Shown here: in pieces, positions 1 to 8,328 of the stretch | How the letters are laid out: each line of letters begins with the position of its first letter | Position numbering within the stretch: the first letter of the stretch is position 1 | Assembly (NCBI GenBank): GCA_959608625.1 | Contig: CAUHQV010000042.1 | Location: 1-18,072 of the forward strand | Length of the DNA: 18,072 nt | DNA from: an uncultured Flavobacteriales bacterium | GTDB lineage: Bacteria; Bacteroidota; Bacteroidia; Flavobacteriales; UBA1820 | Reading direction: 5' to 3' | Translations under genes and position numbers: made by a program | Notes under the pieces: generated by a model | What the model was told of the DNA's origin: nothing | Databases searched by the model: none | What the model saw: the letters and a program-made list of their open reading frames with translations, nothing else

Positions 1-1689
1 TCCGGCAATGTCGTAGGCATAAGTCGTTTCTTCTTTGCCTCCGTGGATCTTTTTGGAAACGAGTTGCCCCAAGTCGTCGTACGCGTATTCGGCCAGGACG
101 ACTTCGTTCTGCGGGTCGCCGGTAACCTTCTGGCGGATTTTCAGCAACCGGCCGAACCCATCGTAATCGAACCACTTGTTGTATTCGTAAGTGATTCCGT
201 CGACTACTTGCTTCACTTTGGTCTGGACGACTTGGCCGTTGAAGTTGTACTTGTTGGAAGTAATTTCGATCCCGGAAGGATACAAATCGGACACGGTCTG
301 GATGGCATTATAATCTTTGTCATAATACGTGACCGAGGTGAGCCACTGGTCGCCCGATACTCCAAGTACTTTCGTTTTCGTCCCGGTGGTCATGCTGGTC
401 ACGCTTTTGGTCGTTTTTGCCGTTCCGGCGATGGCGTCCCCCGTAGAGAATCCGTATTTGGCCGCGTCCGTTATCCAATCGTAATCGTCATAGTACGTCA
501 CGTTCAACACATCCGCCTGGGTGACGTTCGTCGGATAGGCATTGTTGGTATACCCGTGCAAAGCCGTACCCCTACCCTCATAGGCACGATCATAGTTGAC
601 AACATTGCCTGGAGCCAAATAAGCCTGTAACGCATCCGAAACCATTTCCGACGATCCATTGGAAATGTCAGAAACAATGATGCCGCTGATTACCGGCCTG
701 TTCTGGGCATCGTACTTTATAAACGTCCATTGGTTTGTCTGACTCATCCGGTTGGTTTGCGACAGGGCCGCGCGACCCAATACATCGTATACATTGGACT
801 TTTTGCCCTGTCCGGGTGCCCATTCCCGGATGGGTCTATCCCGGCCGTCGTATTCCGTGTAATAGCAATACTTTTTCAGGGCATCGAAATTATAGGCCGA
901 ACCTACGGCGGTGATCAGGCTCTCCTGGATCGGGGGGATCACATACCGCTGACGACCGAGATCGTCACACACGTAATACGTCATCCGCCGGTCGGTACTG
1001 GAAACCCGGGATTCCTTGGCGATCACTTGGCCCAAGGGATCGGTATATTCATAGACATCGCTGTCTTCTATACTGGCTCCGCTGGTGTATGTCCTATTGA
1101 CCATCAGTGTGTTGGCGGGGTAATACCCCTTATAAATCAATTCACCATTGCTGTTTACGGAAAATTTCTTGATTTCATTGGCCCCGTTTTTTTTATATTC
1201 ATAATTGATCGGCTTTCCAACAGTAAGGTTATTACTCTGCCCCACCGACCCCACTTTCTCGACCATGCTGAGCGGTGAATTATCGTATTGTTTCTGGGCA
1301 TAAGCGTAATTCCGGTCGGGATCGGTGCCGGGCAAAAGGTTTTGGTAGAAAGCCTGTTGTTGGGCAACCGGGTTGGCAACTCTATTTCCGTTATTGGCCG
1401 CCGAAGAAACCACATACGGAAGATAAGTCGTAGCATCTCCCCGGCCCATATTATCGTACTCGACGAATGAAACTACGTCCCGGCCGTTCCGGGCCGAAGC
1501 ACCGACGTCGATGCTCTGAACGGGCCGGCCGAACCCATCGAAATATTTCTTTGTCGCATGAAAAGCCGCCCCGTTGAATTTTTCGATTTTAACGGGTGAC
1601 ACATATTTTATTGTATCCGTTTGCTGCGCAAAAGCAGTCAAACCGGACGAACTCATCAGTAATGAGAGTAATATATATTTTGTTTTCAT
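1..1689 (-). CDS. RHS/YD-repeat secreted protein, DUF6443-like N-terminus (partial, C-terminus beyond window)
   Basis: An open frame of 563 codons reads without a stop from the ATG at 1689 to the window edge, so the gene is cut by the window, not broken. Residues 1-21 form a Sec signal peptide (hydrophobic core, likely cleavage after Ala-Phe-Ala). YD-repeat-like units follow: FDGFGRPVQS near residue 50, EYDNMGR near 77, several DxxGR-type units in the middle (CDDLGR, YDVLGR, YDAQNR), and FDYDGFGRLLKI, EYAYDDLGQL and TTYAYD at the visible end. The N-terminus resembles the DUF6443 region that opens many Bacteroidota RHS proteins. RHS repeats normally build a hollow beta-cocoon and end in a conserved core plus a variable C-terminal domain, often a toxin; that part cannot be seen. 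The start lies 36 bases after the upstream gene's stop, with an AGG about 8 bases ahead, so the pair is probably co-transcribed. Confidence 0.9.
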   Translation of the reverse strand, partial: MKTKYILLSLLMSSSGLTAFAQQTDTIKYVSPVKIEKFNGAAFHATKKYFDGFGRPVQSIDVGASARNGRDVVSFVEYDNMGRGDATTYLPYVVSSAANNGNRVANPVAQQQAFYQNLLPGTDPDRNYAYAQKQYDNSPLSMVEKVGSVGQSNNLTVGKPINYEYKKNGANEIKKFSVNSNGELIYKGYYPANTLMVNRTYTSGASIEDSDVYEYTDPLGQVIAKESRVSSTDRRMTYYVCDDLGRQRYVIPPIQESLITAVGSAYNFDALKKYCYYTEYDGRDRPIREWAPGQGKKSNVYDVLGRAALSQTNRMSQTNQWTFIKYDAQNRPVISGIIVSDISNGSSEMVSDALQAYLAPGNVVNYDRAYEGRGTALHGYTNNAYPTNVTQADVLNVTYYDDYDWITDAAKYGFSTGDAIAGTAKTTKSVTSMTTGTKTKVLGVSGDQWLTSVTYYDKDYNAIQTVSDLYPSGIEITSNKYNFNGQVVQTKVKQVVDGITYEYNKWFDYDGFGRLLKIRQKVTGDPQNEVVLAEYAYDDLGQLVSKKIHGGKEETTYAYDIAG

Positions 1690-1725
1690 TTTTTACCTGT
1701 TTAGAATTATGGACAAACATGAAGT

Positions 1726-4700
1726 TTAGTACCAACTTACAGTCCCCACCGTATAGCTCGGATCGGATATATATATGGTGCCATTGAGTTCCCCGACGGT
1801 ATTATTTTCGTCAAATCTCGCGTTGCTCAGCACATACCCATCCTCTCTCACCTGGCCGTCGAATTGAGCGTCGATCCTGTCCGGCATGTCCGGATTGATG
1901 AAGAAATAACCCGTAGCATAAACCGGGACACCCTCGGAAATTATATCCGGTGTACAACCGATATTGATTCCCCAATAGCCGTCTTTTGGCATAATCGTGC
2001 CATGGAAATTAACCGGCTGTTTTGCCTTTTCTTTGAAAAAGGCCGTGCCGGTAAGATTTCGGGAAATATTCGTTTTTGTAGCGGTAGGTGTCGTTGCAGT
2101 CGTACCATCGGAAAACTCCCAATGGTCGAAGGCATATCCGGCAGATGGGGTAGCCGACCAGGTGGCCGACCCGCCGGCATTTACCCGGGCAGGCGTTACC
2201 GAGGCCGTGCCGCGCCCGGCCGAGCCGCTGGCCACGCTGGCGGACAAACTATAAGACTCGGGGGCATCGCTATAAGAATACGCGTATTTTTCCACGATTT
2301 GCCCGTTGTGATCCGCCACAGATTCCAGCATGCCGAAGTCATTGTAATTGTACCGAATACTTGCACCCTTTTCATCGACTTTCGATATGACTCCCGCTCC
2401 CGGTTTGATCACCTGTGTGATCATGGATGCCTCGGCCGGTATGGCCCGCACCTCATCCACATAATGATTGGGCTCTTTGACTACATATGCCACTGTCTTA
2501 ACGACCTTTCTAACCTCTTCCCAAGTGGTATTATCATTCCCGTCCCAGCGCCAATAGGAGATCACATGAGGAATTAAGGTTAAAAAAATATTATGTGCGA
2601 CACCTTTTTTCAGGGCATATTCGCCGGATTTGGCGCGGTTGCCTAAGAACACCGTATTGTCCGGAGTCGAATAACATCCTTTCTCAAAACTTGTACAATA
2701 AAGATAGCTCACTGAACTTTGTAAAGTATTGGTAATAAAACCCACCGGGACATTGCCGTCATATCCGTAAATGATACGTGTACCCCTGCCTGCCGACCCG
2801 GAAAAAGTAATGAACTCTGGATTTCCCTGTTTATTAAACTTGATATTTTGCGGATTATATGCATCGTATCGGGAGTCTTTTACAAACACATCCCCGTTAA
2901 TCATGGATTGGGCAATAGAGGGGACAAGCCCATTGATGATCAGCGGTTTTGTTTGTTCAAGTACCGGCATGCCCGCTGTTTGGCTCCACTTGTAAATATT
3001 AATTTTGGCTCCCATTACATTCCAGTTTGCCTCTCCGTCATTCTTTTTAGAAAAAATAGTTTCTATCGGCATGGCCTTAGCCCCCATTTGTTTCAGTTTG
3101 ATTATCCCATGGCCTTCACTGCCTTCTGTAACAGGCACACTTGTATGCGGATAATCCTGGGGATAGGAGACGGTGGATTTAATGCTGTTTCCTAAAGCAT
3201 CGGTTTCTGTTATCGCTCTTGGGGATAGATCAGTATAGTCATTCGTATAGGAGTATGAAGTGTTCTGTGCCGTATTATACAAAGAGGCTGATACCGTTTT
3301 TTGAAGCAAAACAACAGGTTGGGACCTCCAACGGTAATTCCCCCTGTAAAATTTTGGGGAATCCGACTCTTCTTCCGTTGCATAGAATATATAAGCTCTG
3401 ACAGAGGATTTTATAGGCGCCGATAAATCATAGGTATATCCTTCTGAATAAACCTCTCCGCCGGAGCTATCGTATTTTTTCATTTCGGTCAACAATCCTC
3501 TGCCATAAAAAGCAGTAGAAAATGGCACTTTGCGGTTTTTATCGTAATTCTCGGCTTCAAGACGATTGGGCAGACTTTCTTGTTCGATTCCCTGCATGTC
3601 CGGGAATGAACTGAAAGAGGTAAACCGGTAGGTATTATAGGAACCATTGGGCAGTATTTCTTTTACATACGGGTAGACCACCGGGGATCCTGTAAAATCG
3701 GTCATCGCAAAATCGGGTCGGCGAGTCAAAGCGAAGTGTATGGTTCTCTTGCTCCCTACTCCCCCGTTATCTTTGCGAATCCGGGGGAAAGGTTTATAAT
3801 CGGAAAGTATTTCTCCGCCATTTCTGGAGCTGTTCGGATCATTATACGCATACTGGGTTGTAATAGGTGCGGATGTGGGGCTTTCGCATTGGGTGATCGA
3901 TTTTATCCGCAATCCTCCTTTTATTTCTGACGGCTCGGTCGGGGGATAATGCCTGTAACCCTGATGAAGTTCATATTCGAATTCGGTCCATCCGCCGGTG
4001 GGATAGATGATTTTTTGTAATGTTCCGCGTTTAGCGGTGGCCAGATTAGGTTTTCTATAGTGGAAATCGAAACTATGGCCCAGGATTGAATATTTTTCTT
4101 TTGGAGAATTCGGCCCGGTCCAATAACCCCAGTAGTCAATCTCATTAATTGCTGTTATGGGAAATCCCTGTTGGCTATCATAGTATTGAAAAGAACAGAT
4201 GCTTTTCACTTTGTCTCCCGATTTTTCGTAAATGCGGGCTATTACTGTCTGATCCCTGGTTTTTCCCCAAGACCCCGGATCATGAATGGATACTATATCG
4301 GTATGAATGGTTTTTAAACATTGTGTGTAATCAGGCCCATATACTTTAATATGATTTAGACGATGGCCGGGGCCATAAATAAGGGCTGCGGAGTCATACA
4401 TAAACTCTAATTTTCCAAGATCCCATATTATTTCCTTCACTTCTTTTGGCCGAACCTCTATATCTGCATTCGGCTCTCCTTTGGACCATTCTCCACCCTC
4501 CGGGCCTTCAATAGTGTTATCCCCTTTATAGGTGTACAAGTTCATCTGAGACCAAACCCTGTTATTGAATAAGCCAAATGAGCCATAAATATATCTCACT
4601 ATTTCTTTGTCTCCGTAGGTCACACGCTCCAACAACCAGTCGGAAACGTAAGTTTTAGTCCTTTTGTATTTGTAACAGGTTTCAGATTGCCGGTATTCTG

Positions 4701-5445
4701 CAGTAGAGCCAAAACGGTATTGTAGACCCTGAGCATCCGTAATGACAAAATAACTATTGGCATAGTCTGTGTTATTCATCCATTCTATTTTGACATCTTG
4801 GTAGGGCACCAGCAGTATTTCTTTGTCCGACGTTTGGCCTTTATGGATTACAAACATCCCGGATTGCCCTGTAGGAAGTTCAAAACGATAGATATCCGGT
4901 TCGCCATCGTATTTTTCATTTATCGCTTTTATAACTTCCGGTATGTGCCATGTGTTGTAGGCAGAGCCCAAGCCATTGAATCCCCTGGGATCGTAATAAC
5001 CCGTTTCATCCGGTTCACCCATGACCATTCGGGTAATACGCCCCGCCCCTGTCATTTTCCAATTACTCCCGATACACGTAGGGAGATCGTCCACCTTTAT
5101 CCCGGAAGCCGAATATTTGACGGAAACAGGTATATTCACCCCATGGGATGAAATGGTATACAGGTTTACATTGACGTTAGCCGTACCCGTATAGTAATCC
5201 ACGGCAGAGTTGACCTCCCGGCGTATCGTTGGGTTCGCCGCATCCGGAGAGCTAATCCCTTCGGGCGGTGTCACCCCAGTCGCTGCGGACTGTATGTTCA
5301 GCCCTTCATTACTGGTGGCGGTAATGGCTGTTTGGCCATTTGTATTGCCGGTAACAGCCTTGCTGTTATCCGGCTCCGTGTTCTGCGCAAAAAGACTGCC
5401 TGACAGCAAGAGCAAACACGTGGTTAGGAGTAAGTGTTTTTTCAC
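1726..5445 (-). CDS. Large exported RHS-associated protein with C-terminal InlB-type repeat
   Basis: This 1239-residue protein starts with a clear signal peptide (residues 1-21, ending LFAQ), followed by a Ser/Thr/Asn-rich linker to about residue 70. Residues ~75-145 (NSAVDYYTGTANVNVNLYTI, then VSVKYSASGIKVDD and GSNWKMTGAGRITR) match the opening segment of Bacteroidota RHS/SpvB-like proteins. The long middle is beta-rich with YD-like units. Residues ~915-1010 look like a carbohydrate-binding-like sandwich ending in VDEVRAIPAEASM, a junction typical of these proteins, then a YD-like segment (YNYNDFGMLESVADHNGQI). Residues ~1068-1138 form a divergent InlB B-repeat-like module (SATPSAGYAFDHWEFSDG). 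The last ~95 residues are beta-rich and I do not recognise them. It is the first gene of an operon with the DUF6443-type RHS gene. Cell-surface export is inferred; a biochemical role is unknown. Base composition is uneven: AT-rich through the middle, very GC-rich at the InlB module. Confidence 0.88.
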   Translation of the reverse strand: MKKHLLLTTCLLLLSGSLFAQNTEPDNSKAVTGNTNGQTAITATSNEGLNIQSAATGVTPPEGISSPDAANPTIRREVNSAVDYYTGTANVNVNLYTISSHGVNIPVSVKYSASGIKVDDLPTCIGSNWKMTGAGRITRMVMGEPDETGYYDPRGFNGLGSAYNTWHIPEVIKAINEKYDGEPDIYRFELPTGQSGMFVIHKGQTSDKEILLVPYQDVKIEWMNNTDYANSYFVITDAQGLQYRFGSTAEYRQSETCYKYKRTKTYVSDWLLERVTYGDKEIVRYIYGSFGLFNNRVWSQMNLYTYKGDNTIEGPEGGEWSKGEPNADIEVRPKEVKEIIWDLGKLEFMYDSAALIYGPGHRLNHIKVYGPDYTQCLKTIHTDIVSIHDPGSWGKTRDQTVIARIYEKSGDKVKSICSFQYYDSQQGFPITAINEIDYWGYWTGPNSPKEKYSILGHSFDFHYRKPNLATAKRGTLQKIIYPTGGWTEFEYELHQGYRHYPPTEPSEIKGGLRIKSITQCESPTSAPITTQYAYNDPNSSRNGGEILSDYKPFPRIRKDNGGVGSKRTIHFALTRRPDFAMTDFTGSPVVYPYVKEILPNGSYNTYRFTSFSSFPDMQGIEQESLPNRLEAENYDKNRKVPFSTAFYGRGLLTEMKKYDSSGGEVYSEGYTYDLSAPIKSSVRAYIFYATEEESDSPKFYRGNYRWRSQPVVLLQKTVSASLYNTAQNTSYSYTNDYTDLSPRAITETDALGNSIKSTVSYPQDYPHTSVPVTEGSEGHGIIKLKQMGAKAMPIETIFSKKNDGEANWNVMGAKINIYKWSQTAGMPVLEQTKPLIINGLVPSIAQSMINGDVFVKDSRYDAYNPQNIKFNKQGNPEFITFSGSAGRGTRIIYGYDGNVPVGFITNTLQSSVSYLYCTSFEKGCYSTPDNTVFLGNRAKSGEYALKKGVAHNIFLTLIPHVISYWRWDGNDNTTWEEVRKVVKTVAYVVKEPNHYVDEVRAIPAEASMITQVIKPGAGVISKVDEKGASIRYNYNDFGMLESVADHNGQIVEKYAYSYSDAPESYSLSASVASGSAGRGTASVTPARVNAGGSATWSATPSAGYAFDHWEFSDGTTATTPTATKTNISRNLTGTAFFKEKAKQPVNFHGTIMPKDGYWGINIGCTPDIISEGVPVYATGYFFINPDMPDRIDAQFDGQVREDGYVLSNARFDENNTVGELNGTIYISDPSYTVGTVSWY

Positions 5446-5562
5446 AATATTTCGATTTAAATGGTTTTTAATAAATTTAACAAGAATTGGAGATTGACAG
5501 TTGTCCCAAAATGTTCCATAGGCTGGTAAATAGATAGTTAGTAACTGTTAGTCTTTCAAACA

Positions 5563-5576
5563 GGTCGTCAACGACC
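5563..5576. repeat. Perfect inverted repeat GGTCGT-ca-ACGACC
   Basis: Two 6-base arms are separated by 2 bases, about 118 bases upstream of the 1239-residue RHS-associated gene. It is GC-rich inside an AT-rich leader. Size and symmetry fit a dimeric repressor site, but no T-run follows, so it is not a terminator. Function is inferred only from position and symmetry. Confidence 0.5.
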
Positions 5577-5647
5577 CCTACTTATACCAACCCAAAATAA
5601 GCTTGTAACACCGGAAAAGAAAAGATTTCAATATTATCAAATAAATG

Positions 5648-5674
5648 TTATATCATTGATTATCAATCATATAA
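5648..5674. repeat. 27-base near-perfect palindrome in RHS leader
   Basis: Arms of 13 bases (5648-5660 and 5662-5674) surround a single central T and differ at one pair only; the core is ATTGAT-t-ATCAAT. It lies about 200 bases upstream of the RHS operon start. It could be an operator or a binding site of a DNA-bending protein. Chance symmetry is possible given the AT-richness. Confidence 0.5.
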
Positions 5675-5874
5675 AAAACAAATAACATTTCACGGTAATA
5701 TGAGTATTGGATACAGCAGAAAATTTGGATAAAAGAATATGTGCTGTCGGTATTCTTAATAGGTTTTCTCTGCCGGCTCGATTTTAATTTACAAACAAAA
5801 CATTAAGAGGCAAATAAAGACTAATATTAGGTGCAAGCTCGCGCCTTTTTAAAACCTGTTCTGGGCATAAAAAT

Positions 5875-5908
5875 AAAAAAGGGACTGATTTTTTCAGTCC
5901 CTTTTTTT
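5875..5908 (-). terminator. Rho-independent terminator after tRNA-Ser
   Basis: An 8-base stem (gggactga / tcagtccc) with a 5-base loop is flanked by A6 on the left and T7 on the right, so the stem can extend through A-T pairs. On the minus strand it begins 8 bases after the tRNA 3' end and is followed by a U-run. The symmetry would also allow termination in the other direction. Confidence 0.85.
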
Positions 5909-5915
5909 AATCCTG

Positions 5916-6002
5916 CGGAGAAAGGGGGATTCGAACCCCCGATACGGTCTCCCGTATACACACTTTCCAGGCGTGCGCCTTAAACCACTCGGCCATCTCT
6001 CC
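5916..6002 (-). tRNA. tRNA-Ser (anticodon GGA)
   Basis: The 87-base class II tRNA reads GGAGAGATGGCCGAGTGGTT at its 5' end on the minus strand. The acceptor stem GGAGAGA pairs with TTTCTCC (one G-T), and the discriminator base is G. The anticodon stem-loop CACGC-CTGGAAA-GTGTG (one wobble pair) places anticodon GGA at 5966-5968, which reads UCC/UCU serine codons. A long variable arm (ATACGGGAGACCGTAT) and the T-arm GGGGGTTCGAATCCCCC are typical of serine tRNAs. The 3' CCA is not encoded: CAGG follows the discriminator base. It lies 104 bases after ansA; I saw no clear terminator between them, so read-through from the ansA operon is possible. Confidence 0.97.
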
Positions 6003-6106
6003 TGATATTCAACAAACTGCCGTTTTGCTCCAGTGGACCTACCCACCTCACTTAACGGGGTGCTAAATAACGAATTTTTTTTGTCTTATAAAAATTTCCC
6101 GGCACT

Positions 6107-7144
6107 TTATTCGCTCATTTCGCCCCGGAGATTTTTCTGCATATAATGCCGTACCTCCGGCAGTCCATAATTATGGCCCAACAAATGCATCATCTTGGCC
6201 AAGGCAGCCTCTTTGGTCATATCATGCCCGCTGATCACTCCGATACCGGCCAAGGATGCGCTCACTTGGTAATCCCCTTGGCACACAGAGCCTTTGATGC
6301 ACTGCGAAATATTGACGATAGGAATACCGCGTTCAATAACCCCTTCCAGCGCCGAGAGAAATCCAGGGGAATCGGGTGCGTTGCCCGAACCGAACGTGAG
6401 CAGGATCACCCCTTTGAGCCGCGGATAATCGAGCAGGTAGCGGGTCATTTCAGCTGTGATGCCGGGGAAAACATGGAGCAACAATATCTCGGTCGATAGT
6501 TGCATGTCGAAGGAAAAAGAAGCATAGGAACGGGGAAGCAACAATTCCTTATCCACCGTCAGGTGTACCCCCGACTGCGCCAAAGAAGGATAGTTCGGCG
6601 AGGCGAACGCATTGAACTGTTCGGCGTTGATCTTCGTACAGCGGTTGCCCCGGTACAGTTCATGCTGGAAATACAGGCATACTTCCTTGATGACAGGCGT
6701 GCCGTCGGCTCCGGTAAGGGCGGCCAGTTCCAGCGAAGTGATCAGATTTTCCTTGGCATCGGTGCGCAAATGCCCTATCGGCAGCTGCGACCCGGTAAAG
6801 ATGACCGGTTTGGACAGTCCGGAGAACATGAAACTGAGTGCCGACGTGGTATAGGCCATCGTATCGGTGCCATGCAGGACTACAAAACCGTCGTAGGCCT
6901 CATAATTGTCCTTTATTACCCCGGCAATCTCCACCCAATTGGCCGGAGTGATATTGGAGGAATCGAGCAGACGGCCAAACGAGAACGTCTCCAATTCGCA
7001 GTGTACGGAGCGCGCTTCGGGCAAATTGTTCATGATATTTTCAAAATCGAAAGGCCGCAGGGCTCCCGTGGCCGCATCGCGGACCATTCCGATCGTTCCG
7101 CCGGTATAGATAAGGAGGATGCGGGGTTTTTTATCCGTCGTCAT
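6107..7144 (-). CDS. ansA: Type I L-asparaginase (cytoplasmic)
   Basis: This enzyme hydrolyses L-asparagine to aspartate and ammonia. The 345-residue length fits bacterial type I enzymes (about 340). It has no signal peptide, so a cytoplasmic location is expected. The first active-site block YTGGTIGM carries the nucleophilic Thr at residue 17. The second block HGTDTM carries the Thr93-Asp94 pair. The segment RGNRCTKINAEQFNAFASPN carries the catalytic-type lysine (Lys171) and the usual FASPN motif. All key residues appear intact. The ATG overlaps the TAA stop of the upstream acyltransferase gene by one base (TAATG), which implies translational coupling. It is the last protein gene of the app1-plsC-ansA operon. 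No functional link between asparagine breakdown and the lipid genes is evident. Confidence 0.95.
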   Translation of the reverse strand: MTTDKKPRILLIYTGGTIGMVRDAATGALRPFDFENIMNNLPEARSVHCELETFSFGRLLDSSNITPANWVEIAGVIKDNYEAYDGFVVLHGTDTMAYTTSALSFMFSGLSKPVIFTGSQLPIGHLRTDAKENLITSLELAALTGADGTPVIKEVCLYFQHELYRGNRCTKINAEQFNAFASPNYPSLAQSGVHLTVDKELLLPRSYASFSFDMQLSTEILLLHVFPGITAEMTRYLLDYPRLKGVILLTFGSGNAPDSPGFLSALEGVIERGIPIVNISQCIKGSVCQGDYQVSASLAGIGVISGHDMTKEAALAKMMHLLGHNYGLPEVRHYMQKNLRGEMSE

Positions 7145-8301
7145 TATTCCTGTTCGTTTTTTTGGATAGCTTCGTTTTTATTGATCACCGGATTGGCATA
7201 CATCCGCAGCATGATATTCCGTGCTTCTTCCCCGCCGCCTACAGCCTCGACCGTGGTGCGGAGCCGTTGTTCGAACGCCTCTTTTTCCGCCGGGGAATAG
7301 CGGCCGGCGTATTTATCCGTTCCTTCCAGCAGGTCGAATGCCGCGTAATTGGTCGGGAACAATTCATACAGGCGGTGTATCTTCCGGTCGACGATCCCGC
7401 ACACGGCGCGAATACGGCGCACGTCGTTGTCCAACGCTCTCAATCCTTCCAATTCCTCATCCAACACGCGGCCTACTGAGATACTGACACGGCCTTTGCG
7501 GCCAGCGATCCCCGTGACGATAGAATTCAGGTCTTCGTCTTTGGCTTTGATATATTTTGTTCCCTTTGCCCGGGCCAGCAGCTCGCGCAATTTCAGGACA
7601 TCCGTGGCATCCCACTCGTAGGATATCGCCATCGGCACGATATGCAGGCTTTTCAGGTGGTCTATCATATTATCGCTCTGCGAGGCCATCGCCAGCATCT
7701 TGATCACTCCGGCATTGGTCCGGTCGTCCCCGTCCTTAGCCCGGCCTTCCCGGTGGGCGATCCACACGGAATCCTTTATATCATGTATGACATGCCGGAT
7801 ATACCGCGAAAGCCGCCGGGAGAATACCAACGTATCCCGGGGGGAAAGGTCGCGCCGTACGACGAAATTCTTGTTGATGCGAGCTATAGTCAGCAACCCT
7901 TCATTGGGCACCAGATTGTTTCCGATCGCGCTCTGGGCCAAGGGCATTCCGCGGGCGAACAGGCCGTAATTGAGGATCACGGAATCCATTACGATATCCC
8001 GGTGGTTGGACAAAAAGACATACGGTTGCCTTTTTTCGAGCTCGTCCAGCCCATTATAGGAAACCCCATCGGTCGTTTTCTCCAACAGGAGGGTGACTGG
8101 GCGGTAGAGTACATTTCCCACGAAATCTTCGGCCGAGTGGCAGGTGCAGGCCCGGGCGGTTATTTCTCGATCGGTCATCCCGGGATCCGCATAGCGCACC
8201 ACCTGCTGTAAGTAGGGCGTCGAGGCAGCAAAAGGCAAAGCCTCTTCTACTTCCCGGTCGGTAAAAGGACGGATATCGTCGTATTCTTTATCGTACTGCA
8301 T
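7144..8301 (-). CDS. PlsC/GPAT-type 1-acyl-sn-glycerol-3-phosphate acyltransferase family protein
   Basis: The 385-residue protein belongs to the glycerolipid acyltransferase superfamily, which transfers an acyl group to (lyso)phosphatidic acid-type acceptors. Block I is FLSNHRDIVMDS (residues 97-107) with His100; block II is NKNFVVRRDLSPRD (143-156); block III is IAHREGRAKDGDDRTN (181-196), matching the EGxR phosphate-binding element; block IV is IVPMAISYEW (221-230). The His-to-Asp106 spacing is five residues, not the textbook four (HX4D), though Asp102 also follows closely. There is no signal peptide and no obvious long membrane helix, so a peripheral membrane protein is likely. It begins 27 bases after the App1-type gene and overlaps ansA by one base. 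The exact acceptor and acyl donor cannot be told from sequence; other ether- or amino-lipid acceptors are possible. Confidence 0.88.
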   Translation of the reverse strand: MQYDKEYDDIRPFTDREVEEALPFAASTPYLQQVVRYADPGMTDREITARACTCHSAEDFVGNVLYRPVTLLLEKTTDGVSYNGLDELEKRQPYVFLSNHRDIVMDSVILNYGLFARGMPLAQSAIGNNLVPNEGLLTIARINKNFVVRRDLSPRDTLVFSRRLSRYIRHVIHDIKDSVWIAHREGRAKDGDDRTNAGVIKMLAMASQSDNMIDHLKSLHIVPMAISYEWDATDVLKLRELLARAKGTKYIKAKDEDLNSIVTGIAGRKGRVSISVGRVLDEELEGLRALDNDVRRIRAVCGIVDRKIHRLYELFPTNYAAFDLLEGTDKYAGRYSPAEKEAFEQRLRTTVEAVGGGEEARNIMLRMYANPVINKNEAIQKNEQE

Positions 8302-8328
8302 GATTCTTTTTTCTCGGAAAGACTGGTC

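Larger units (their letters stand above)
5446..5874. other. AT-rich gene-free leader of the RHS operon
   Basis: About 430 bases between the RHS operon start and the tRNA terminator hold no convincing gene. The stretch is strongly AT-rich and contains two inverted repeats (annotated separately). The promoter for the minus-strand RHS operon should lie here, but I found no full TTTG-N19-TAnnTTTG match; several partial -7-like boxes (for example complements of caaataaa and caaaataa) are present and cannot be ranked by eye. Confidence 0.6.

Noticed and set aside
2205..2815. Repeated peptide GSAGRGT in the 1239-residue protein (residues 882-888 and 1074-1080)
   Set aside because: The encoding DNA differs strongly between the two copies, so this is not a recent duplication; a short Gly-rich coincidence is the simpler reading.
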